Below, piece after piece: positions 44,875 to 54,168 of a stretch of DNA of 64,000 bases. Under the pieces are notes generated by a model. The model did no database searches, was not told the origin of the DNA, and saw only the letters and a list, made by a program, of their open reading frames with translations. Both the position numbers and the translations under genes were made by a program. Origin of the DNA: Sphingobium sufflavum (GTDB lineage Bacteria; Pseudomonadota; Alphaproteobacteria; Sphingomonadales; Sphingomonadaceae); assembly GCF_021403115.1 (NCBI RefSeq), contig NZ_JAJSSH010000013.1, forward strand, positions 1 to 64,000. Reading direction: 5' to 3'. Positions within the stretch are counted from its first letter, which is position 1. Each line of letters opens with the position of its first letter.

Positions 44875-46217
44875 AGCCGGGCGCGCGCCGTGCCGCGATG
44901 CTGGCGCGGTTGCGCTCCCGCCAACTGGCGGCCTGGGCGGCGGCGCTGCTGCTGGCCATCGGCGCGGTGCAGGTGGCGGCGAGCCTGTTGTTCTACGCCG
45001 CCATCGACCGGCAGACCCTGCGCGAGGACCATGCGCGCCGCGTCGCCGAGCTGATGGTGGTCGGGGACCGGGTCCACCGGCTGGACCCCGGCGGCATCGG
45101 CAAGGTGATGACCACCGGCCATCTGGAGGTCCGCCTGTCCGCCACCCCCGCCGTCTCCGCCCCGGCCAAGGCCAGCGCGATCGTGGAGATACGCCAGTCC
45201 ATCCTGGTGTGGGAACCGTCGCTCGCGGCCCGAACCTTCTACCTCAACATGGAGCGGGGCAGCCCCGGCCGCCACGACCTGGTCGGCTCCATGCAGCTGG
45301 AGCGGGGGCAGTGGCTCAATTTCCGGTCGCGCGACATCACGTCGAGCTGGCCGATCGCGCTGCGCGCCACGGCGATGACCCTGCTCATCACCTTGCTGTG
45401 CATCGGGGCGGGGGTCATCGGCCTGCGCTTCCTCACCACGCCGCTACGCGCGTTGTCGGATGCGGCCGACGCCATCGGGCAGGGGCGCACCGTGGCGATG
45501 GCGGAAAGCGGCCCGGCGGACCTGCGCACGCTGGCCCGGTCGATGAACGACATGCAGGCGCGGATCACCGGGCTGGTGTCCGATCAGGCCAAGAGTTTCG
45601 AGGCGATCAGCCATGACCTGCGCACGCCGCTCACCCGGTTGAAGATCGCGGCGGATTTCGTGTCCGACAGCGACATCGCGCGGCTGGTGGCGTCCAGCGC
45701 GGACGAGATGGAGGCGCTGCTGCTGTCGCTGCAAAATTATCTGCGCGCCCAGCATCTGACCGCCCGGCCCGAAGAGGTCGACCTGACCGCCGCGGTGCGG
45801 GGCCTGCTGGCGGAGTTCGAGGGGGAGACGCATCTGACGGCCCCCGGTGCCGCCATCGCGCGGACATGGCGCGAGCCGCTGATGCTGGCGTTGCGGGCGC
45901 TGGTCGACAACGCGCTGCACTATGGCACGCGCGCGCGCGTCGCGATCGAGCGGGCGCCGGCGGGTGTGGAGGCAGACTGGCAGGTGGTGATCGCGGACGA
46001 CGGCCCCGGCATAGCGGAGGCCTTTTTCGGCACGATCCTCGACCCGTTCGTGCGGCTGGACGAGGAGCGCGCCCGCGACACAGATGGATTCGGACTGGGC
46101 ATCCCCACCGCGCACCGGCTGTTGCAGCGTTTCGGCGGGGCGCTGAGCTTTGCCAATGCCGGGCCGGAGGGCGGGCTGGTGGTGCGGGTGACGGTGCCGC
46201 GGGCGGTTGTGGGGTAA
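44871..46217 (+). CDS. Sensor histidine kinase (orphan)
   Basis: A 448-residue membrane kinase. First transmembrane helix near residues 18-42 (AAWAAALLLAIGAVQVAASLL), a periplasmic domain of about 115 residues, second helix near 165-185 (TLLITLLCIGAGVIGLRFL), HAMP, HisKA with FEAISHDLRTPLTRLK, and the ATPase domain: N box ALVDNALHYG, G1 DDGPGI, F box DPFVRLDEER, G2 GFGLGIPTAHRLL. All catalytic elements are intact. No response regulator is adjacent; instead the gene overlaps rnk. The architecture resembles EnvZ-like kinases. The signal is unknown. Confidence 0.9.
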   Translation: MKPGARRAAMLARLRSRQLAAWAAALLLAIGAVQVAASLLFYAAIDRQTLREDHARRVAELMVVGDRVHRLDPGGIGKVMTTGHLEVRLSATPAVSAPAKASAIVEIRQSILVWEPSLAARTFYLNMERGSPGRHDLVGSMQLERGQWLNFRSRDITSSWPIALRATAMTLLITLLCIGAGVIGLRFLTTPLRALSDAADAIGQGRTVAMAESGPADLRTLARSMNDMQARITGLVSDQAKSFEAISHDLRTPLTRLKIAADFVSDSDIARLVASSADEMEALLLSLQNYLRAQHLTARPEEVDLTAAVRGLLAEFEGETHLTAPGAAIARTWREPLMLALRALVDNALHYGTRARVAIERAPAGVEADWQVVIADDGPGIAEAFFGTILDPFVRLDEERARDTDGFGLGIPTAHRLLQRFGGALSFANAGPEGGLVVRVTVPRAVVG

Positions 46218-46397
46218 CAAGGGGGAAGGGCGGTCGGCTTTGCGCCTTCTCCATTCTCTGTTCATTATCCTCGCAGAGGCTGGGATCTCGTGCCTCCTGC
46301 TGAGCCTTTTCGAGAGAGAGAGATGCCTTCGCTGGGGCTGACGCATAATGGAAAGGCCGCAAATGGCTCACCATCTCCTCGCATCGACCAAAGAAAA

Positions 46398-46424
46398 AGC
46401 CCGCGAGAACCAGTCTCGCGGGCT
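46398..46424. terminator. Rho-independent terminator of the rpsF-rpsR-rplI operon
   Basis: AGCCCGCGAGA and TCTCGCGGGCT form a perfect 11-bp stem with a 5-base loop, flanked by an A run on the left and TTTT on the right, so it can work in both directions. It lies 24 bases past the rplI stop on the minus strand and about 180 bases past the kinase gene. Confidence 0.9.
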
Positions 46425-46447
46425 TTTCTATGTCGTTACCGAAAGGC

Positions 46448-47053
46448 TCAGGCCTCTTCGGCTTCGCCTTCTTCGGCCTCGGGACGCTCGAAAGCGGTCT
46501 CGCCCGGCTCGGCGTTGGGATCATAATCCTCGGTGAAGCCGCTCTCGTCCTTCTCGAACATCGAGGACATCACGTCCACGCCGTCCTTCTGGAGGTCCGC
46601 TTCTTCCGGCGAACGGGCGACGTTCACCTGGATGTTGACGGCGACTTCGGGGTGCAGCGTGACGCGAACATCGAACAGGCCGATGGTCTTGATCGGGCGC
46701 TCCAGAACGATCATCGACTTCGTGACGATGGAAACACCATCGGCCTGAAGCTGTTCGATGATGTCGCGGACCGAAACCGAACCGTACAGCTGACCGGAGT
46801 TGGACGACTGGCGGATCAGGACGATCTGCTTGCCATCGACATCCGATGCCGAGGTCTTGGCGACGTCGCGGCGAGCCGCGTTGTCGGATTCGATCTTTGC
46901 ACGGTTGGCCTCGAACACCTTCTTATTGGCGTTGTTGGACCGCAGGGCCTTCTTGTTGGGAAGGAGATAGTTGCGGGCATAGCCATCCTTGACGGTGACA
47001 ACGTCACCGATGGCGCCCAGCTTCTCGATCCGCTCCAGCAGAATGATTTCCAT
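46448..47053 (-). CDS. rplI: 50S ribosomal protein L9
   Basis: A 201-residue ribosomal protein. The N-terminal RNA-binding domain MEIILLERIEKLGAIGDVVTVKDGYARNYLLPNKKA is highly conserved; the C-terminal domain follows a long helix. The acidic tail beyond residue 150 (FTEDYDPNAEPGETAFERPEAEEGEAEEA) is an extension typical of sphingomonads. Last gene of the operon before the terminator. Confidence 0.97.
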   Translation of the reverse strand: MEIILLERIEKLGAIGDVVTVKDGYARNYLLPNKKALRSNNANKKVFEANRAKIESDNAARRDVAKTSASDVDGKQIVLIRQSSNSGQLYGSVSVRDIIEQLQADGVSIVTKSMIVLERPIKTIGLFDVRVTLHPEVAVNIQVNVARSPEEADLQKDGVDVMSSMFEKDESGFTEDYDPNAEPGETAFERPEAEEGEAEEA

Positions 47054-47065
47054 GGGGATCGCTCC

Positions 47066-47290
47066 TTACTTGACGATGTAGGGCAGGAGGCCGAGGTGCC
47101 GGGCGCGCTTGATCGCCTGGCTCAGCTCGCGCTGCTTCTTGGCCGAAACGGCCGTGATGCGGGAAGGAACGATCTTGCCACGCTCGGACACGAAGCCCTG
47201 AAGCAGACGGACGTCCTTATAGTCGATCTTGGGTGCGTCCTTCGCAGCGAAGGGGCAGCTCTTGCGACGGCGGAAAAATGGGCGTGCCAT
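47066..47290 (-). CDS. rpsR: 30S ribosomal protein S18
   Basis: A 74-residue protein that binds the platform of the small subunit with S6. [58 protein letters not shown] is the family core. Encoded between rpsF and rplI with 15- and 12-base gaps. Confidence 0.97.
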   Translation of the reverse strand: MARPFFRRRKSCPFAAKDAPKIDYKDVRLLQGFVSERGKIVPSRITAVSAKKQRELSQAIKRARHLGLLPYIVK

Positions 47291-47305
47291 GTCTCTATGT
47301 CTCCC

Positions 47306-47734
47306 TTATTCGCCAGCGGTTTCTTCGCGGTCGCGGCGCGGGCCACGATCGCCGTCACCACGCGGGCCGCGATCATCGCGGTCGCCACGGCCGCCACGGC
47401 GGTCGTTGCGCTCACCCTTGCGCATCATCACCGACTGGGCTTCTTCCAGAGCCTCAACGCGGACGGTCATATAGCGAATGACGTCTTCGTTGATCTGCGT
47501 CTGGCGCTCCAGCTCGGCAACGACACCGGCGGGGGCGTCGATGTTGAGCAGCACATAATGCGCCTTGCGGTTCTTGGCGATCTTGTAGGCGAGCGAGCGC
47601 AGGCCCCAATTCTCGACCTTAGTCACCTTACCAGCGTTCGATTCGATAATCTGCGTGGCGTTTTCCGCCAGCGCGTCGACCTGTGCCTGGGCAAGATCCT
47701 GACGCGCGAGAAAGACATGCTCGTACAACGGCAT
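47306..47734 (-). CDS. rpsF: 30S ribosomal protein S6
   Basis: A 142-residue protein. [22 protein letters not shown] and [37 protein letters not shown] define S6. The C-terminal tail is an Arg/Asp/Gly-rich repeat ([17 protein letters not shown]), longer than in most bacteria. ATG 47734 is the conserved start; the longer upstream frame is not. First gene of the operon; in some species its S6:S18 complex represses its own mRNA. Confidence 0.96.
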   Translation of the reverse strand: MPLYEHVFLARQDLAQAQVDALAENATQIIESNAGKVTKVENWGLRSLAYKIAKNRKAHYVLLNIDAPAGVVAELERQTQINEDVIRYMTVRVEALEEAQSVMMRKGERNDRRGGRGDRDDRGPRGDGDRGPRRDREETAGE

Positions 47735-47949
47735 GGCTGCGTCCTTTGTTCTGGCCGATCGCTGATGCCCGCCCCATGCGAACACCCCTCCGGCTTTCTT
47801 TAGCAAAACCGCACCGCCCCCGGAGGAGCCATGCGAAGCGGGGCCTATGGGCCAAGACGGGGCGTAAAGCAAGCCATGCTTGCGTCGAACTGCTCACGGG
47901 ACTAGGGCGACGCCGATTATTTCCAACCATCAGGTCGCGGGAGCAGGAT

Positions 47950-48885
47950 ATGCGCGCTTTCATCTTTCCGGGGCAGGGTAGCCAGTCCGTCGGCATGGGC
48001 AAAGCCCTGGCCGATGCGTCGCCCGTCGCGCGCGAGATTTTCCAGGAAGTGGACGAGGCGCTGGGCCAGCACCTGTTCCGCCTGATGACGGAGGGGCCGG
48101 AGAGCGACCTGACCCTGACCGAAAATGCGCAGCCCGCGATCATGGCCAACGCCATCGCGACGCTGCGCGTGCTGGAGCGGGAAGGCAATGTGCGCCTGTC
48201 CGAAAAGGCGGATTTCGTCGCGGGCCACAGCCTGGGCGAATATACGGCGCTGTGCGCGGCGGGCGCGCTGGACATCGCCACCACGGCGCGGCTGCTCAAG
48301 ACGCGCGGTCGTGCGATGCAGGCGGCGGTGCCGGTGGGCGAGGGGGCGATGGCCGCCCTGCTGGGCGCGGATATAGAGAAGGCCGAGGCGCTGGCCGCCG
48401 CCGCCGCCGAAGGGGAGGTGTGCCAGGTCGCGAACGACAATGATCCGGGGCAGGTCGTCATCTCCGGCCATCGCGCCGCTATCGAACGGGCGATCGCGCT
48501 GGTGAAGGAGCATGGGATCAAGCGCGGTGTGCTGCTGCCCGTATCCGCGCCGTTCCATTGCGTGCTGATGCAGCCTGCCGCCGATGTGATGGCACAGGCG
48601 CTGGCGGGTGCGCCGCTCTCCGCCCCCGTGGTGCCGGTCTATGCCAATGTGCTAGCCGCGCCGATCGCCGCGCCGGACGAGGTGCGCGCGCGCCTGGTCG
48701 AGCAGGTGACGGGCCGCGTCCGCTGGCGCGAATCGGTCGCCGCGATGACGGAGGGCGGCGTGACGCAGTTCGTCGAGTTCGGTGGCAAGGTGCTCGGCCC
48801 GATGGTCAAGCGCATCTCGCCCGACGCGACGGTGACGAGCGTGATTTCGATGGACGATATCGAGGCGTTGCTGGCGGGCCTGTGA
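47950..48885 (+). CDS. fabD: Malonyl-CoA:ACP transacylase
   Basis: A 311-residue enzyme loading malonyl groups onto acyl carrier protein. AFIFPGQGSQSVGMGKAL at the N-terminus, nucleophile GHSLGEYTALCAAGAL near residue 92, and catalytic His in LLPVSAPFHC near 200. ATG 47950 follows GGAG. First gene of the fabD-fabG-acpP-fabF-mltG cluster and divergent from rpsF. Confidence 0.95.
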   Translation: MRAFIFPGQGSQSVGMGKALADASPVAREIFQEVDEALGQHLFRLMTEGPESDLTLTENAQPAIMANAIATLRVLEREGNVRLSEKADFVAGHSLGEYTALCAAGALDIATTARLLKTRGRAMQAAVPVGEGAMAALLGADIEKAEALAAAAAEGEVCQVANDNDPGQVVISGHRAAIERAIALVKEHGIKRGVLLPVSAPFHCVLMQPAADVMAQALAGAPLSAPVVPVYANVLAAPIAAPDEVRARLVEQVTGRVRWRESVAAMTEGGVTQFVEFGGKVLGPMVKRISPDATVTSVISMDDIEALLAGL

Positions 48886-48923
48886 GCGCCGGCCTGACAC
48901 CATAACAGAGTATGAGGGCTATT

Positions 48924-49661
48924 ATGTTCGATTTGACTGGCATGACTGCACTGGTGACGGGCGCAGCGGGAGGCATTGGGTCCGATATCGCGCGCGGCCT
49001 TGCGGCGCAGGGCGCGCGGCTGGCGCTGTCGGGCAGCAATGTGGACAAGCTCAACGCCTTTGCGGCGGAACTGGGCGGCGATCATGTCGTGCTGCCGTGC
49101 AACCTGTCCGACCCGGCGGCGACCGACGCGCTGGTGCCCGCCGCCGTCGCGGCGCTGGGCAAGCTCGACATCCTCGTCAACAACGCCGGAATCACGCGCG
49201 ACAACCTGATCCTGCGCATGAAGGACGAGGAATGGGCGGACGTGCAGCGCGTCAATCTGGAGGCGGCGTTCCGCCTGATCCGCGCCGCCGCCAAGCCGAT
49301 GATGAAGGCGCGCTTTGGCCGCGTCATCTCCGTCACCAGCGTCGTCGGCGTCACCGGCAATCCGGGGCAGGCCAATTATTGCGCGGCCAAGGCGGGCCTG
49401 ATCGGCATGTCCAAGAGCATCGCGCAGGAACTGGCGTCGCGCGGGATCACCGTGAACGCGGTCGCGCCGGGCTTCATCCGCTCTGCCATGACCGACGCGC
49501 TCAACGATGCGCAAAAGGATGCGATCAACGGCAAGATCCCCGCAGGCGCGATGGGCGAGGGTGGTGACATTGCCTCCGCCGTCGTCTATCTGGCTAGCCG
49601 TGAGGCAGGCTATGTCACGGGCCAGACCTTGCACGTCAATGGCGGGATGGCCATGATCTGA
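48924..49661 (+). CDS. fabG: 3-oxoacyl-ACP reductase
   Basis: A 245-residue NADPH-dependent SDR performing the first reduction in fatty-acid elongation. TGAAGGIGSDIA nucleotide motif, NNAGITRDN, catalytic Ser in VISVTSVVG and YCAAKAG. ATG 48924 is chosen over ATG 48912 because it gives the conserved MFDLTGMTALVTG and has GAGGG at the right distance. Gene follows fabD by 38 bases. Confidence 0.94.
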   Translation: MFDLTGMTALVTGAAGGIGSDIARGLAAQGARLALSGSNVDKLNAFAAELGGDHVVLPCNLSDPAATDALVPAAVAALGKLDILVNNAGITRDNLILRMKDEEWADVQRVNLEAAFRLIRAAAKPMMKARFGRVISVTSVVGVTGNPGQANYCAAKAGLIGMSKSIAQELASRGITVNAVAPGFIRSAMTDALNDAQKDAINGKIPAGAMGEGGDIASAVVYLASREAGYVTGQTLHVNGGMAMI

Positions 49662-49769
49662 TTGGTTGTGAATATAGGCTGAAGCGGATAGCGGCTAGCC
49701 TCTTGCCTCATCGCCCCCTTGCCACTAGGGCAAGGGCCGAACACGAATTTATTAACTGAAGGACCTCCC

Positions 49770-50003
49770 ATGAGTGAGACCGCAGATCGCGTAAAGAAGA
49801 TCGTCGTTGAGCATCTCGGCGTTGAAGCCGAAAAGGTTACTGAGGATGCCAGCTTCATCGACGATCTGGGCGCGGACAGCCTCGACATCGTCGAACTCGT
49901 GATGGCGTTCGAGGAAGAGTTTGGCGTCGAGATCCCCGACGACGCGGCCGAGAAGATCGGGACCGTCAAGGACGCCATCGATTACATCGACAGCAAGCAG
50001 TAA
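49770..50003 (+). CDS. acpP: Acyl carrier protein
   Basis: A 77-residue acidic four-helix protein carrying acyl chains on a phosphopantetheine arm. The modified Ser is in [22 protein letters not shown]. Preceded by GAAGGA 7 bases before ATG 49770. Placed between fabG and fabF as in most proteobacteria, followed by a hairpin. Confidence 0.98.
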   Translation: MSETADRVKKIVVEHLGVEAEKVTEDASFIDDLGADSLDIVELVMAFEEEFGVEIPDDAAEKIGTVKDAIDYIDSKQ

Positions 50004-50016
50004 GGATCGACCCGGC

Positions 50017-50039
50017 TGCGCGGTGCATCATACCGCGCA
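50017..50039. terminator. Hairpin after acpP
   Basis: TGCGCGGT (50017-50024) pairs with ACCGCGCA (50032-50039) around a 7-base loop, 13 bases after the acpP stop. No U tract follows, so it may be a partial terminator or an mRNA stabiliser that keeps acpP transcripts abundant relative to fabF. Confidence 0.5.
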
Positions 50040-50150
50040 CCGGAGATTCTGATTACGGCTTTGGTCAAAACGGCTCTCCGGCCCCGGGTCTGCCCCGCGG
50101 ATGGGGAGCCGTTTCGCCATCATGGCCCATCGGTCCGAACGAAGGCCGGG

Positions 50151-50182
50151 GCCGGAATTTTTCGAAGCCGGAATTTTTCGAA
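50151..50182. repeat. Perfect 16-bp tandem duplication before fabF
   Basis: GCCGGAATTTTTCGAA occurs twice in tandem (50151-50166, 50167-50182), 30 bases before fabF. Each copy ends with the palindrome TTCGAA. It may be a doubled regulator site or a recent duplication. Confidence 0.8.
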
Positions 50183-50211
50183 GATAGTGCAGGAAGTTAG
50201 GAGCACAGGTC

Positions 50212-51474
50212 ATGCGTCGTGTCGTCGTGACGGGTCTGGGAATGGTTTCGCCGCTGGGTGGTGATGTCGATACGAGCTGGCGGAATATCCTGGCCTCGAA
50301 ATCAGGTGCGGGCACGATCACGCGCTTCGACGCCACCGATTTCCAGAGCAACTATGCCTGCGAAGTGAAGCCCGCCGACCATGAATATGGGTTCGATGCG
50401 AACAAGCGCGTCGACCATAAGGTTCAGCGGCAGGTTGATCCGTTCATCGTCTATGGCATCGACGCCGCCGGACAGGCGCTGGAGGATGCCGGCCTGCTCG
50501 ACATGACCGAGGAAGAGCGGTTCCGCGCGGGCTGCTCCATCGGTTCGGGCATCGGCGGCCTGCCGGGCATCGAAAGCGAATCGCTGGTGCTGGCCGCCAA
50601 GGGGCCGAAGCGGGTCAGCCCGCATTTCGTCCATGGCCGCCTCATCAACCTGATCTCCGGTCAGGTTTCGATCAAATATGGCCTGATGGGGCCGAACCAT
50701 GCAGTCGTCACCGCCTGCTCCACCGGCGCGCACAGCATCGGCGACGCGGCGCGCATGATCCAGATGGACGACGCCGACGTGATGCTGGCGGGTGGCGCGG
50801 AAAGCACGATCTGCCCCATCGGCATCGCCGGTTTCGGGCAGGCGCGGGCGCTCTCCACGGGCTTTCGCGACGAGCCGTGGCGCGGCAGCCGTCCCTATGA
50901 CAAGGACCGCGACGGCTTCGTCATGGGCGAGGGCGCGGGCGTGGTCGTGCTGGAGGAATATGAGCGGGCCAAGGCGCGCGGCGCAAAAATCTATGCCGAG
51001 GTGATCGGTTATGGCCTGTCGGGCGACGCCTATCATGTGACGGCGCCGCACCCGGAAGGGTCGGGCGCGTTCCGCTCCATGCAGATGGCGCTGAAGAAGT
51101 CCGGCCTGTCGCTGACCGACATCGACTATATCAACGCGCACGGCACATCGACGCCGATGGGTGACGAGCTGGAGCTGGGCGCGGTGCGCCGCCTGTTCGG
51201 CGATGCCATCGGCGGCCTGTCCATGTCCTCCACCAAATCGGCCATCGGCCATCTGCTGGGCGGCGCGGGCGCGGTCGAATCGATCTTCTGCATCCTGGCG
51301 ATGCGCGACGGCATCGTGCCGCCGACGCTGAACCTGGACGATCCGAGCGAAAGCTGCATCGGCGTCGATCTGGTCCCGCACGTGGCCAAGGAGCGCAAGG
51401 TGCGGGCGGTGCTGAACAACAGCTTCGGTTTCGGCGGCACCAACGCCAGCCTGGTGATGATCCCCGCCGCATAA
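50212..51474 (+). CDS. fabF: 3-oxoacyl-ACP synthase II
   Basis: A 420-residue condensing enzyme extending fatty acids, important for vaccenate and temperature control of membranes. Thiolase fold with nucleophile Cys in VVTACSTGAHS, catalytic His in NAHGTSTPMGD and KSAIGHLLGGAGAVE, and the C-terminal NNSFGFGGTNASL. Full length. Part of the fab cluster; the 208-base gap before it contains a hairpin and a tandem repeat. Confidence 0.96.
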   Translation: MRRVVVTGLGMVSPLGGDVDTSWRNILASKSGAGTITRFDATDFQSNYACEVKPADHEYGFDANKRVDHKVQRQVDPFIVYGIDAAGQALEDAGLLDMTEEERFRAGCSIGSGIGGLPGIESESLVLAAKGPKRVSPHFVHGRLINLISGQVSIKYGLMGPNHAVVTACSTGAHSIGDAARMIQMDDADVMLAGGAESTICPIGIAGFGQARALSTGFRDEPWRGSRPYDKDRDGFVMGEGAGVVVLEEYERAKARGAKIYAEVIGYGLSGDAYHVTAPHPEGSGAFRSMQMALKKSGLSLTDIDYINAHGTSTPMGDELELGAVRRLFGDAIGGLSMSSTKSAIGHLLGGAGAVESIFCILAMRDGIVPPTLNLDDPSESCIGVDLVPHVAKERKVRAVLNNSFGFGGTNASLVMIPAA

Positions 51475-51513
51475 GGACGGGTCGCCGCATCGGCCTGACA
51501 GGAAGGAAATGCC

Positions 51514-52485
51514 ATGCGCCGCACGGGGTTGCTGATTGTCGCCATCCTCGGTGCGGCGCTGGTCTTTATCGGGTTCAATTTCGTCTATGGCTGGGTGGGC
51601 GACGGACCGCTGACCCAGGACAAGACCATTGTGGTGCCCACGGGCGCGACGCTGACCAGCGCGGCGCGCGTGCTGAAGGCGCAGGGCGCGGTGAAGTCCG
51701 CCGACGCTTTCCTGACCCGCGCGAAACTGTTCGGCGGGTCGGCGCCGATCAAGGCGGGCGAATATGTGATCCCGCGCGGGGCGAGCAACCGCCAGATCCT
51801 GTCCATCCTGCAAGGCGGCAAGGCGCTGACCCATCTGGTCACCGTGGCGGAGGGCCTGCCCTCCATCATCGTGCACGAGAAATTGATGGCCGAGGATGAG
51901 CTGACCGGCACCATCCCCGTGCCCGCGGAAGGCAGCATCCTGCCCGACAGCTATGCGTTCGAGAAGGGCGAGAGCCGCGCCGCCGTGCTGGCGCGGATGC
52001 AGGGGGCGATGACGGACTATCTGGCGGCGGCGTGGAAGAAGCGGTCGCCCGACACCCCGGTGAAGACGCCGCAGGAGGCGGTGACGCTGGCCTCCATCGT
52101 GGAAAAGGAAACCGGCGTCGGGGCGGAGCGGACCATCGTGGCGGGCGTCTATGCCAATCGCCTGCGCATCGGCATGATGTTGCAGGCGGACCCGACGATC
52201 ATCTATCCCATCACCAAGGGCAAGCCGCTGGGCCGACGCATCCGCAAGTCGGAGATTGCGGCGGTCAACGGCTATAACACCTATGCCATGCCAGGCCTGC
52301 CGCGCGGGCCGATCGCCAATCCGGGGCGGGCGTCGATCGACGCGGTGCTGGCCCCGGCGGCGACGAAGGCGCTGTATTTCGTGGCGGATGGCAAGGGCGG
52401 GCATATCTTTGCCGACACGCTGGACGAGCAGAATGAGAATGTCCGCAAATGGTTCGAGATACGGCGGCAGCGCGGCGAGCTTTGA
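51514..52485 (+). CDS. mltG: Endolytic murein transglycosylase
   Basis: A 323-residue inner-membrane protein with one N-terminal helix (LLIVAILGAALVFIGFNFVY) and a periplasmic YceG domain. The catalytic Glu is in ASIVEKETG near residue 205; later DPTIIYPITKGKPLGR, YNTYAMPGLPRGPIANPG and YFVADGKGGHIFADTLDEQN are signatures. It cuts nascent glycan strands and helps set chain length. Commonly follows fabF in alphaproteobacteria. Confidence 0.95.
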   Translation: MRRTGLLIVAILGAALVFIGFNFVYGWVGDGPLTQDKTIVVPTGATLTSAARVLKAQGAVKSADAFLTRAKLFGGSAPIKAGEYVIPRGASNRQILSILQGGKALTHLVTVAEGLPSIIVHEKLMAEDELTGTIPVPAEGSILPDSYAFEKGESRAAVLARMQGAMTDYLAAAWKKRSPDTPVKTPQEAVTLASIVEKETGVGAERTIVAGVYANRLRIGMMLQADPTIIYPITKGKPLGRRIRKSEIAAVNGYNTYAMPGLPRGPIANPGRASIDAVLAPAATKALYFVADGKGGHIFADTLDEQNENVRKWFEIRRQRGEL

Positions 52486-52611
52486 TGGCCTTTCGATCGC
52501 CCCTTGATCGAGCGAATCGCTTACTGAAGGCATTTTAAGTCATTTCCCTGATGAGGCCGTACAGGCCAAAGGGTGTTCAGCGAAACAACGCCTCTTTTAT
52601 GGAGCCAGCCG

Positions 52612-53148
52612 ATGCTTGGACGCAACGTACCCGATGTTACCCTGAAAACCCGCGTGCGCGACGAAGCGGTGGAGGGGCCGAACCCCTTCCGCTGGCAGGA
52701 TGTGCAGACCGGTGACCTGTTCAAGGGCAAGCGGGTGGTCGTCTTCTCGCTGCCCGGCGCCTTCACGCCCACTTGCTCCACCGAACAATGCCCGGCGTTC
52801 GAACGCTTCTATGATGATTTCCGGGACGCGGGCGTGGACGAGGTCTATTGCGTCTCCGTCAACGACGCCTTTGTGATGTTCCAGTGGGGCAAGCATCTGG
52901 GCCTGAAAAATGTCAAGCTGCTGCCCGATGGATCGGCGGACTTCACGCGCCGCATGGGCATGTTGATCCGCAAGGATCATCTGGGTTTCGGTGAGCGTAG
53001 CTGGCGCTATGCGATGGTCGTGGACGATGGTGTCGTCTCCGCCTGGTTCGAGGAGCCGGGGATCAATGACGCCGGACTGGACGACGACCCCTATAGCGAG
53101 AGCGCGCCGGAACCGGTGCTCGACTGGGTGAAGGCCAACGCCGCCTGA
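52612..53148 (+). CDS. Peroxiredoxin (Prx5/hybrid type)
   Basis: A 178-residue thiol peroxidase. Peroxidatic Cys in FSLPGAFTPTCSTEQCPAFE near residue 60, with a second Cys five residues later; EVYCVSVNDAFVMFQWGK and the C-terminal DDGVVSAWFEEPG are typical of the Prx5/AhpE-like branch. ATG 52612 is preferred to GTG 52573 because GGAG lies 8 bases upstream. Stands alone behind the fab cluster. Confidence 0.88.
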   Translation: MLGRNVPDVTLKTRVRDEAVEGPNPFRWQDVQTGDLFKGKRVVVFSLPGAFTPTCSTEQCPAFERFYDDFRDAGVDEVYCVSVNDAFVMFQWGKHLGLKNVKLLPDGSADFTRRMGMLIRKDHLGFGERSWRYAMVVDDGVVSAWFEEPGINDAGLDDDPYSESAPEPVLDWVKANAA

Positions 53149-53161
53149 TCCCGCCCCGACT

Positions 53162-53698
53162 GTGGTCCCGGTTCCGCGCGGTGCGGGGCCGGGTCGCGGC
53201 GTGCCGATCATCGTGACGGCCGAGATGGGCGCGGCGGACCAGAGCTGGGCCGACCGGCTGCGACAGGCGTATTTCCCGCCGGAGCGCAACCAGATCTCGG
53301 CGCACATCACGCTGTTCCACCATCTGCCGCCGGGATGCCTTGGCGAATTGAAGGCGGCGCTGGGCGAACTGGCGCGGGGGCCGAGGCCGCCCGCGCGGAT
53401 CGACCGGCTGCTGTCGCTGGGACAGGGGGTAGCGCTGCATGTCCACAGCCCGGCGTTGCTGGCGATGCGGCAGGAACTGGCGGAGCGGTTTGCGGCCCTG
53501 CTGACGCCGCAGGATGCCGGACGGCCCCGGCTGCACATCACCATCCAGAACAAGGTGACGGCGCCGGTCGCGCGGGAGACGATGGCGGTGCTGGAGCGGG
53601 ATTTTCGGCCCCGCCCGCTGGCGATCGCGGGTCTGGCGGCGTGGGAGTATCGCGGGGGACCATGGGCGCTGGTGCAGCGTTATGGGTTCCGGGGGTAG
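53162..53698 (+). CDS. 2'-5' RNA ligase/cyclic phosphodiesterase-like protein
   Basis: A protein of up to 178 residues with the two HxTx motifs of the 2H phosphoesterase superfamily, HITLFHHL near residue 48 and HITIQNK near 122. Such enzymes (ThpR-like) open cyclic phosphates on RNA ends. The start is unclear: GTG 53162 or GTG 53201, which begins PIIVTAEMG and looks more natural. Follows the peroxiredoxin gene by 13 bases. Confidence 0.75.
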   Translation: MVPVPRGAGPGRGVPIIVTAEMGAADQSWADRLRQAYFPPERNQISAHITLFHHLPPGCLGELKAALGELARGPRPPARIDRLLSLGQGVALHVHSPALLAMRQELAERFAALLTPQDAGRPRLHITIQNKVTAPVARETMAVLERDFRPRPLAIAGLAAWEYRGGPWALVQRYGFRG

Positions 53699-53728
53699 GG
53701 GCCGGGTGTCACGCCCGTGTCGATGCGG

Positions 53729-54139
53729 TCATGCCTCCGCTATGGTCAGCCATTTGGCCATGACGATGCGCGGCCTATGCTCGAACCCCAGATGCTCATA
53801 GAAGCCGACGACAGCCCGGTTGGTTTCGCGGACCATAGCGGAACCTTGACCATATGGCGCGCGCGCAACCGCCGCTCCCCGGCCTCGACCAGCGCCTGCC
53901 CGATACCCGTCCCGCGCTCCTGCGGGTCCGAGGCGCGATAGCAGAGCCATCCCCGATGACCGTCATGCCCGACCATGACGCTGCCCTTCACCGCCGCGTC
54001 CCCGGCGACGAGGACGGTCGAGCAGGCGCGCCCCAGCGCGAACCGAAATTCCTGCTGCGGGTCATTATAGGCCGCGACCAGACCGCCACAGCCCGACAAT
54101 CGCCGATTCGTCGTCAGGCGTGGCGTCGCGTACGATCAT
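53729..54139 (-). pseudogene. GNAT acetyltransferase, frameshifted twice
   Basis: On the minus strand the protein starts at ATG 54139 (MIVRDATPDDESAIVGLW), shifts near 54095 to GLVAAYNDPQQEFRFALGRA... RGTGIGQALVEAGERRL, and shifts again near 53843 to MVRETNRAVVGFYEHLGFE. Together these make a complete GNAT protein (acetyl-CoA motif RGTGIGQAL). The first lesion looks like loss of about 8 bases and the second of 1 base. A pseudogene or sequencing errors. The annotated parent would be about 135 residues. Confidence 0.75.
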
Positions 54140-54168
54140 GGCCGCCCGGTCATTCGCAGGGAGGCGGG

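Noticed and set aside
50302..52533. 743-codon minus-strand frame opposite fabF and mltG
   Set aside because: Spans two well-defined opposite-strand genes and has no domain of its own.
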